Assembly (NCBI GenBank): GCA_025267735.1
Contig: CM046297.1
Span: 19,618,011-19,682,010, forward strand
Direction: 5' to 3'
Origin: Mactra quadrangularis
Taxonomy: Eukaryota > Mollusca > Bivalvia > Venerida > Mactridae
DNA length: 64,000 nucleotides
The translations under genes and the position numbers were made by a program. Shown here piece after piece: positions 48,501 to 55,391 of the stretch; within the stretch, counting starts at the first letter, position 1; every line of letters begins with the position of its first letter. The notes under the pieces are model-generated. The model saw only the letters and a list, made by a program, of their open reading frames with translations, was not told where the DNA came from and ran no database searches.

Positions 48501-50850
48501 ACAAGGGCACGTAACTCGCCCCAAAACCGGTCCTAGCCGGGTCGGTTCGACACCCAGGTCGCCGGGTCGGCGTTCTGGGTTGGACCCGAGCCAGAAACCG
48601 GAACTAGGTCACCATTGTTTACCTATTTTTTTGCTACGTGCATGTACATATAGTACATATAGAGAGTCAACGGAGCGGAGACAAGGGCACGTAACTCGCC
48701 CCAAAACCGGTCCTAGCCGTGTCGGTTCGACACCCAGGTCGCCGGGTCGGCGTTCTGGGTTGGACCCGAGCCAGAAACCGGAACTAGGTCACCATTGTTT
48801 ACCTATTTTTTTGTTACGTGCATATACATATAGTACATATAGATAGTCTACGGAGCGGAGACAAGGGCACGTAACTCGCCCCAAAACCGGTCCTAGCCGG
48901 GTCGGTTTGACACCCAGGTCGCCGGTTCGGCGTTCTGGGTTGGACCCGAGCCAGAAACCGGAACTAGGTCACCATTGTTTACCTATTTTTTTGCTTCGTG
49001 CATGTACATATAGTACATACGGTGAGTCTACGGAGCGGAGACAAGGGCACGTAACTCGCCCCAAAACCGGTCCTAGCCGGGTCGGTTTGACACCCAGGTC
49101 GCCGGGTCGGCGTTCTGGGTTGGACCCGAGCCAGAAATCGGAACTAGGTCGCCATTGTTTACCTATTTTTTTGCTACGTTCATGTAAATATAGAACATAT
49201 ATAGAGTCTACGGAGCGGAGACAAGGGCACGTAACTCGCCCCAAAACCGGTCCTAGCCGGGTCGGTTCGACACTTAGGTCGCCGGGTCGGCGTTCTGGGT
49301 TGAACCCGAGCCAGAAACCGGAACTAGGTCACCATTGTTCACCTATTTTTTTGCTACGTGCATGTACATATAGTACATATAGAGAGTCTACGGAGCGGAG
49401 ACAAGGGCACGTAACTCGCCCCAAAACCGGTCCTAGCCGGGTCGGTTCGACACCCAGGTCGCCGGGTCGGCGTTCTGGGTTGGACCCGAGCCAGAAACCG
49501 GAACAAGGTCACCATTGTTTACCTATTTGTTTGCTACGTGCATGTACATATAGTACATATAGAGAGTCTACGGAGCGGAGACAAGGGCACGTAACTCGCC
49601 CCAAAACCGGTCCTAGCCGGGTCGGTTCGACACCCAGGTCGCCGGGTCGGCGTTCTGGGTTGGACCCGAGCCAGAAACCGGAACAAGGTCACCATTGTTT
49701 ACCTATTTTTTTGCTACGTGCATGTACATATAGTACATATAGAGAGTCTACGGAGCGGAGAAAAGGGCACGTAACTCGCCCAAAAACCGGTCCAAGCCGG
49801 GTCGGTTGGACACCCAGGTCGCCGGGTCGGCGTTCTGGGTTGGACCCGAGCCAGAAACCGGAACGTGATCACCATTGTTTACCTATTTTTTTGCTACGTG
49901 CATGTAAATATAGTACATATAGAGAGTCTACGGAGCGGAGACAAGGGCACGTAACTCGCCCCAAAACCGGTCCTAGCCGGGTCGGTTCGACACCCAGGTA
50001 GCCGGGTCGGCGTTCTGGGTTGGACCCGAGCCAGAAACCGGAACTAGGTCACCGTTGTTTACCTATTTTTTTGCTTGGTGCATGTACATATAGTACATAT
50101 AGAGAGTCTACGGAGCGGAGACAAGGGCACGTAACTCGCCCCAAAACTGGTCCTAGCCGGGTCAGTTCGACACCCAGGTCGCCGGGTCGGCGTTCTGGGT
50201 TGGACCCGAGCCAGAAACCGGAACTAGGTCACCATTGTTTACGTATTTTTTTGCTACGTGCATGTACACATAGTACACATAGAGAGTCTACGGAGCGGAG
50301 ACAAGGGCACGTAACTTGCCCCAAAACCGGTCCTAGCCGGGTCGGTTCGACACCCAGGTCGCCGGGTCGGCGTTCTGGGTGGGACCCGAGCCAGAAACCG
50401 GAACTAGGTCACAATTGTTTACCTATTTTTTTGCTACGTGCATGTACATATAGTACATATAGAGAGTCTACGGAGCGGAGACAAGGACACGTAACTCGCC
50501 CCTAAACAAGTCCTAGCCGGGTCGGTTCGACACCCAGGTCGCCGGGTCGGCGTTCTAGGTTGGACCCGAGCCAGAATCCGGAACGAGGTCATCATTGTTT
50601 ACCTATTTTTTTGCTACGTGCATGTACATATAGTACATATAGAGAGTCTACGGAGCGGAGACAAGGGCACGTAACTCGTCCCAAAACCGGTCCTAGCCGG
50701 GTCGGTTCGACACCCAGGTCGCCGGGTCGGCGTTCTGGGTTGGACCCGAGCCAGAAACCGGAACAAGGTCACCATTGTTTACCTATTTGTTTGCTACGTG
50801 CATGTACATATAGTACATATAGAAAGTCTACGGAACGGAGACAAGGGCAC
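45516..50850 (-). repeat. About 15-monomer (2.7-kb) segmental duplication with a partial third copy
   Basis: Copies start at the marker TTCTAGGTTGG followed by GAATCCGGAACGA at about 45516, 48216 and 50556. The first two run in parallel for about 2.3 kb through GTTTGCCTATTTCATTGC, GAGTCAACGG, ACATACGG, TTCATGTAAATATAGAACA, GGTTGAACCCG, CTATTTGTTTGC, GGTTGGACACCC, GGTAGCCGGG and AAACAAGTCC. The offset is 2700, then 2518-2519, then 2699 bp, showing loss and later gain of one monomer in the second copy. The third copy keeps the first monomer and then continues with a different member of the same block. A related start marker is seen near 43183. Confidence 0.85.
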
Positions 50851-51483
50851 GTTACTCGCCCCAAAACCGGTCCTAGCCGGGTCGGTTCGACACCCAGGTC
50901 GCCGGGTGGGCGTTCTGGGTTAGACGCGAGCCAGAAACCGGAACTAGGTCACCATTGTTTACCTATTTTTTTGCTACGTGCCTGTACATATAGGACATAT
51001 AGAGAGTCTACGGAGCGGAGACAAGGGCACGTAACTAGCCCCAAAACCGGACCAAGCCGGGTCGGTTCGACACCCATGTCGTCGGGTCGGCGTTCTGGGT
51101 TGGACCCGAGCCAGAAACCGGAACTAGGTCACCATTGTTAACCTATTTTTTGCTACGTGCATGTACATATAGTACATATAGAGAGTCTACGGAGCGGAGA
51201 CAAGGGCACGTAACTCGCCCCAAAACCGGTCCTAGCCGGGTCGGTTCGACACCCAGGTCGCCGGGTCGGCGTTCTGGGTTGGACCCGAGCCAGAAACCGG
51301 AACTAGGTCACCATTGTTTACCTATTTTTTTGCTACGTGCATGTACATATAGTACATATAGAGAGTCTACGGAGCGGAGACAAGGGCACGTAACTCGCCC
51401 CAAAACCGATCCTAGCCGGGTCGGTTCGACACCTAGGTCGCCGGGTCGGCGTTCTGGGTTGGACCCGAGCCAGAAACCGGAAC

Positions 51484-51540
51484 TAGGTCATCAATGTTTA
51501 TGCACGTAGCAAAAAAATAGGTTAACAATGGTGACCTAGG
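51484..51540. repeat. B/C junction, tight inverted repeat with 22-base spacer
   Basis: Array B ends with AGGTCATCAATGTTTA at 51500 and array C has TAACAATGGTGACCT from 51523. These are near reverse complements, separated only by the 22 bases 51501-51522 (end of one monomer, including its A7 tract). The arms continue outward through the satellite, so the region could extrude a long hairpin or cruciform. Confidence 0.88.
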
Positions 51541-51816
51541 TCCGGTTTCTGGCTCGGGTCCAACCCAGAACGCCAACCCGGCGACCTGGGTGTCAAACCG
51601 ACCCGGCTAGGACCGGTTTTGGGGCGAGTTACGTGCCCTTGTCACCGCTCCGTAGACACTCTATATGTACTATATGTACATGCACGTAGCAAAAAAATAG
51701 GTAAACACTGGTGACTTAGTTCCGGTTTCTGGCTCGGACCCAATCCAGAACGCCGACCCGGCGACCTGGGTGTCGAACCGACCCGGCTAGGAACGGTTTT
51801 GGGGCGAGTTACGTGC
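51501..51816 (+). repeat. Sat180 mini-array C, re-inverted insert of under two monomers
   Basis: A 316-bp stretch of forward-orientation Sat180 lies between two opposite-orientation arrays. It starts at TGCACGTAGC (the end of a monomer), runs through one full unit and stops in GTTACGTGC of the next. Its second unit carries GGCTCGGACCC, the same CGGACC subfamily marker found in array D, so it probably arose by folding back from array D-like sequence. It separates array B from array D. Confidence 0.93.
51810..51816. repeat. C/D junction with 7-bp microhomology TACGTGC
   Basis: Forward Sat180 reads GAGTTACGTGCCC and inverted Sat180 reads GCTACGTGCATG. At the switch the sequence is GAGTTACGTGCATG, so the 7-mer TACGTGC belongs to both. 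A join at shared microhomology suggests template switching or microhomology end joining (inference). Confidence 0.9.
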
Positions 51817-52944
51817 ATGTACATATAGTACATATAGAGAGTCTACGGTGCGGAGACAAGGGCACGTAACTCGCCCCAACACAGGTCCTAGCCGGGTCGG
51901 TTCGACACCCAGGTCGCCGGGTCGGCGTTCTGGGTTGGGTCCGAGCCAGAAACCGGAACTAGGTCACCATTGTTTACCTATTTTTTTTGCTACGTGCATG
52001 TACATATAGTACATATAGAGAGTCTACGGAGCGGAGACAAGGGCACGTAACTCTTCCCAAAACCGGTCCTAGCCGGGTCGGTTCGACACCCAGGTCGCCG
52101 GGTCGGCGTTCTAGGTTAGGTCCGAGCCAGAAACCGGAACTAGGTCACCATTGTTTACCTATTTTTTTGCTACGTGCATGTACATATAGTACATACTGAG
52201 TCAACGGAGCGGAGACAAGGGCACGTAACCCGCCCCAAAACCGGTCCTAGCCGGATTGGTTCGACACCGAGGTCGCCGGGTCGGCGTTCTGGGTTGGGTC
52301 CGAGCCAGAAACTGGAACTAGGTCACCATTGTTTACCTATTTTTTGCTACGTGCATGTACATATAGTACATATAGAGAGTCTACGGAGCGGAGACAAGGG
52401 CACGTAACACGCCCCAAAACCGGTCCTAGCCGGGTCGGTTCGACACCCAGGTCGCCGGGTCGGCGTTTTGGGCTTGGTCCGAGCCAGAAACCGGAACTAG
52501 GTCACCATTGTTTACCTATTTTTTTGCTACGTGCATGTACATATAGTACATATAGAGAGTCTACGGAGCGGAGACAAGGGCACGTAACTCGCCCCAAAAC
52601 CGGTCCTAGCCGGGTCGGTTCGACACCCAGGTCGCCGGGTCGGCGTTCTGGGCTTGGTCCGAGCCAGAAACCGGAACTAGGTCACCATTGTTTACCTATT
52701 TTTTTGCTACGAGCATGTACATATAGTACATACAGAGAGTCTACGGAGCGGAGACAAGGGCACGTAACTCGGCCCAAAACCGGTCCTAGCCGGGTCGGTT
52801 CGAAACCCAGGCCGACGGGTCGGCGTTCTGGGTTTGGTCCGAGCCAGAAAACGGAAATAGTTCACCATTGTTTACCTATTTTTTTGCTACGTGCATGTAC
52901 ATATCGTACATATAGAGAGCCTACGGAGCGGAGACAAGGGCACG
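51817..52944 (-). repeat. Sat180 array D, inverted edge array of divergent monomers
   Basis: About six inverted monomers reach the island. They form a subfamily: most read GGTCCGAGCC where the consensus has GGACCCGAGCC. They also carry more private changes than internal units, for example a shortened AT-rich part with ACATACTGAG near 52193, CCCAGGCCGACGGG near 52808, and GGAAATAGTTCACC near 52855. The last unit is cut after GGGCACG at 52944. Greater divergence at an array edge is a known property of satellites and marks this as a true biological boundary more convincingly than the opposite one. Confidence 0.93.
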
Positions 52945-52950
52945 AAATGA

Positions 52951-52959
52951 TTTATATGA
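52951..52959 (+). repeat. Left edge of island: TTTATATGA, possible terminal inverted repeat
   Basis: TTTATATGA lies 6 bp inside the left island boundary and its exact reverse complement TCATATAAA lies 2 bp inside the right boundary (55381-55389). Extended inward the two ends agree at 12 of 14 positions (TTTATATGAnnCTA). No target-site duplication is visible in the flanking satellite. It could be a remnant transposon end or chance in AT-rich DNA. Confidence 0.45.
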
Positions 52960-53101
52960 AGCTACAGTCCCATAAACATTTAAATAGCCGTGAAGGCACC
53001 GTACAGGCGCCGTGCGATCAAACTCCGCAAGGACCCGTACGAACTCTTGCATACCAGTACGGACTGTTACGTTTTTACCAAGGTCCGTGAGATGAGCCCA
53101 G

Positions 53102-53121
53102 GATACATGTATACATGTATC
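53102..53121. repeat. Perfect 20-bp palindrome
   Basis: GATACATGTATACATGTATC is identical to its reverse complement with no spacer. It is built from two ACATGT cores and could form a small cruciform or bind a dimeric protein; no function is established here. Confidence 0.9.
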
Positions 53122-53277
53122 AGTTTCAGAATCAAATCGTGAACAAAAAAGTGGCTAAGTATGGATTAAACATGCATATCTTTCAGCTATGGCTCTGTGC
53201 GAGCGTACGTGTTGTTTTTTACCATGCGTGCACTGTCACCATGAAACGCAAGGCTTCCTACGGCCTACGACTGCCTG

Positions 53278-53287
53278 CACGTACGTG
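53278..53287. repeat. 10-bp palindrome CACGTACGTG
   Basis: Perfect palindrome in the second G+C-richer patch of the island. It contains two overlapping ACGT cores. A related CGTACGTG occurs nearby at about 53205. No function can be assigned. Confidence 0.7.
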
Positions 53288-53348
53288 TCCGTAACAAGAT
53301 ACGATTTTATGGGACTGAGGCATTAGTTTATTAATCATAAATTAATGC

Positions 53349-53365
53349 ATGTATAGCTTATACAT
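53349..53365. repeat. Hairpin-forming inverted repeat, 7-bp arms
   Basis: ATGTATA and TATACAT flank the 3-base spacer GCT. The AT-rich stem is weak, and the site is not followed by a T-run, so I do not call it a terminator. Confidence 0.6.
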
Positions 53366-53575
53366 TCATTTATTTATCTTCCGTGAATGTCGACTGTGTA
53401 TTAATAATCAGACAGTGAGTTAAATGTTTGTTGTTTTTATGATAAATGTATACTAACTTTAATGTATACATTGCATTAGACCTCCACAAAACTTAACAAG
53501 GGACAAACAAGTTCCCATAGGCGGTATCCTACAATACTCTACTCCGCTGTTTTATGTACCGTGGGTCATTTGCTA

Positions 53576-53583
53576 TGACGTCA
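53576..53583. promoter_or_regulatory. Isolated full CRE palindrome TGACGTCA
   Basis: Perfect match to the palindromic CRE/ATF-CREB consensus. It stands alone, without a TATA motif or an open frame at a useful distance, so a regulatory role is only possible. Confidence 0.35.
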
Positions 53584-53779
53584 TTGTTATTGAAAATCAT
53601 TTAATTGTTACACGCGATTTTATTGAAAGATTAGTATCCCCTGCCTCATGCATATGCATAGAAACGAAATTTTGCAAATCAAATTGCCCACGATACGTAT
53701 GGAGTGTAACGGAAGAAAATACTGTGGTTTCCGTCGATGACAACTTCCCCACTTGATTCAAATGTAAGATCCGAACCGA

Positions 53780-53798
53780 ACCACGCTTTATGCGTGGT
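53780..53798. repeat. Hairpin with 7-bp G+C-rich stem
   Basis: ACCACGC and GCGTGGT flank the loop TTTAT. It sits just before the B-box-like motif at 53805-53815, in a short stretch that also contains CCGAACCGAACC. The combination recalls tRNA-derived repeats but does not fold as a tRNA by eye. Confidence 0.6.
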
Positions 53799-53804
53799 GA
53801 TTTA

Positions 53805-53815
53805 GGAATCGAACC
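53805..53815 (-). promoter_or_regulatory. B-box-like sequence (RNA polymerase III type 2)
   Basis: The minus strand reads GGTTCGATTCC, an exact match to the tRNA T-arm/B-box consensus GGTTCGANTCC. I could not find a convincing A-box upstream on the minus strand, and flanking bases do not pair as a T-stem. It may be a decayed tRNA or tRNA-derived SINE fragment, or chance. Confidence 0.3.
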
Positions 53816-54365
53816 ACTCGTTAATGAAGCATTCATGTAATAAAAAAGTGAAAAATTACTGAATAATTATAGTGCGACGATATTGAACTGAGCTTAAACT
53901 ACCTAATTATGATAATTGCACATATATACAGTTATGCACGCGTTCATAACAACAAATACGACTATGAATCAATTTGTAAAAGTGGCACACTGCTGTACTT
54001 AAATTTTGGACACTTTAGTCTTGGGGGGGGGGGCATTTATTTATAAATCTATGAAAACAAAATTAATCGTAAAGCACCTGTATTTTGCCGAACGCTTCCG
54101 ATATAGCGCGATTTACTAATAAAACAAAAATAGACCAAGTACCGAGTTTAAAAACTTAAGTCATCAGATAATGATTATCCATGAGCGTATTTCATTAAGT
54201 AAAGTCGTAAAATACGTTTCAATAAGTTCATATTCATAAAATGACGTAATTGGACGGTAACATTTAACCGAAATTTAAACTATGATTTACTTTCATCTAT
54301 CCATGCCAAAAAATGGAAAATTATAACCAAGAATTTGACTTTTTACGTTATGCAAATTGCTTAAC

Positions 54366-54382
54366 GATGACATGATGTCATC
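54366..54382. repeat. Inverted repeat GATGACA/TGTCATC
   Basis: Two 7-bp arms separated by TGA. It resembles two convergent TGACA half sites and could bind a dimeric factor. There is no further evidence of function. Confidence 0.6.
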
Positions 54383-54762
54383 ACTCGGATTCTTATTCAA
54401 CACCTTTCAAAGATATAGAAACAGCAAAAAAACTTTGTGGGGACTCAAGTGCACAGTTCACTTCATATACTGTAGGACTAAGTGCAAAATGTGCGTATTT
54501 ATTTATAAACTGACTTTCATGCTTATAAGAATTAAGATCGTGTAACTGGTAAATACGGCGTTTTCAAGTCTAACTTTATTGTTGATCAGAAGCGTATGGA
54601 GGCGAAGAGTAATGTCCGTAATGTAGGATTTATCTTTTACGTAACTTAAATAAAAAATACCAGCAATAATCATGCTGTACGAAATTAACATTTCATATTA
54701 CATTTTTGAAGATAAATAACGTTAAATAAATACGATGCGTAACTATATACACAAACGTAACT

Positions 54763-54772
54763 TATATAAAAG
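54763..54772. promoter_or_regulatory. TATA-like motif TATATAAAAG
   Basis: On the plus strand this matches a good TATA box and is followed by a G+C-richer stretch. The core TTATATAA also reads as a TATA-like motif on the minus strand. The CRE-like cluster lies 47 to 100 bp to its right, which would be upstream only for a minus-strand promoter. No reading frame of note follows in either direction. Confidence 0.3.
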
Positions 54773-54818
54773 CAGAGTATTGACCAAGGAAGAAGGGGGA
54801 AAACTGATCTGAGAAAAA

Positions 54819-54872
54819 TGACGTAGTGGAGAAATGACGTCAGCCAGCAGTACGGTGAATGGGATGACGTAA
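54819..54872. promoter_or_regulatory. Cluster of three CRE/ATF-like TGACGT sites
   Basis: TGACGTAG (54819), the full palindrome TGACGTCA (54835) and TGACGTAA (54865) occur within 54 bp. A single TGACGTAA lies at 54242 and an inverted CCAAT (ATTGG, 55126-55130) about 250 bp to the right. Three such sites so close are unlikely in random AT-rich DNA and suggest a regulatory module, perhaps for minus-strand transcription from the TATA-like motif. That is inference. Confidence 0.4.
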
Positions 54873-55380
54873 CGTTCACAAAATGTCAAAAAATCTCGAA
54901 CGGTAGGGTAGGAAATACATGTTTGCTAGAGCTATGTTACAGGTTTCTGTATTATTTATCTTTGTTTCTAATTCATAAAGGTATGATAAACATAGAATAA
55001 GTTGAACGTCAATGTAAAATCAATTAAAACATAACAAAAACTTGGAAAACTTTCTATGTTTACATATAAAATTTTTACTGACTATCATTCACCGATGAGA
55101 AGCTGCTTGAGTAAGCTACATTTTGATTGGTCAATCGTTTTTCTGTGTTGAAAGCGAGCTCTAGCAAACTGCATAAGCCTTTTCCATGCCTCATCAAAAT
55201 GACGCGAATCCGCGTTCATTGTATGTTTACGTTGCGTTCGACGGCAACAGGAGTTGTTTTCTATCATCATTTATGCAGGATTCTTGTTACGTTTTTTACA
55301 AAAAACAAATATGAAATGATTAATTAACGATTACTCTTTCAATACATGTTCTTATTGTTTAATATTTGTCCGTAATAGAA

Positions 55381-55389
55381 TCATATAAA
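55381..55389 (-). repeat. Right edge of island: TCATATAAA, partner of the left 9-mer
   Basis: Exact reverse complement of 52951-52959, ending two bases before array E starts. See the left partner for the extended match and alternatives. Confidence 0.45.
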
Positions 55390-55391
55390 CT

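Larger units (their letters stand above)
37614..51500 (-). repeat. Sat180 satellite array B, inverted, about 77 monomers
   Basis: From 37622 the sequence is the reverse complement of Sat180: monomers read CCCCAAAACCGG, GGTCGGTTCGACACCC, CCAGAAACC, then TTTTTTTGCTACG on the + strand. Period and consensus are those of array A. The right part (43.7-50.9 kb) is organised in larger repeated blocks with rare markers. Several monomers carry variants that also occur, mirrored, in the last 3.3 kb of array A, which shows that at least the beginning of array B derives from it by inverted duplication. The array ends abruptly at 51500, where the strand flips again. Confidence 0.97.
52945..55391. other. 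Non-satellite AT-rich island, no recognisable gene
   Basis: About 2447 bp with no Sat180 sequence. Most of it is AT-rich (one sampled line, 54721-54780, is about 27% G+C), with two G+C-richer patches at about 52985-53095 and 53185-53300. The open frames inside are all below 80 codons, lack recognisable domains and have no supporting context, so I call no gene. Visible elements, listed separately, are a 9-bp inverted match at its two edges, a 20-bp palindrome, a B-box-like site, CRE-like sites and a TATA-like motif. There is a run of 11 G at 54023-54033. The satellite on its left is in minus orientation and on its right in plus orientation, so it is not a simple insertion into a uniform array. 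It may be ordinary intergenic DNA, or an old mobile element. Confidence 0.9.

Noticed and set aside
37681..51509. Plus-strand open frames in the inverted part of the array
   Set aside because: They are the same 60-residue artefact read from inverted monomers.
53349..53365. A transcription terminator hairpin
   Set aside because: Weak AT stem without a following T-run, and the setting is eukaryotic.
53597..53836. A 79-codon minus-strand frame in the island
   Set aside because: Length is within chance expectation, with no recognisable domain, no Kozak or splice context and no neighbour to support it. It also overlaps the hairpin and B-box-like motif.
54023..54033. The run of 11 G as a G-quadruplex or telomere-related site
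   Set aside because: It is a single homopolymer without spaced G-tracts nearby; its length may even be a sequencing error.
54357..54879. Three frames of 62-64 codons on both strands around the TATA-like motif
   Set aside because: Short, AT-driven composition rich in I, L, Y and K, mutually overlapping, with no family resemblance.
55085..55327. Overlapping 61- and 66-codon frames near the right island edge
   Set aside because: They lie antisense to each other, have no domain signal and could arise by chance.
52945..55391. A retrovirus-like or LTR element in the island
   Set aside because: There are no direct terminal repeats, no reverse transcriptase or integrase motifs, and no primer-binding site or polypurine tract.
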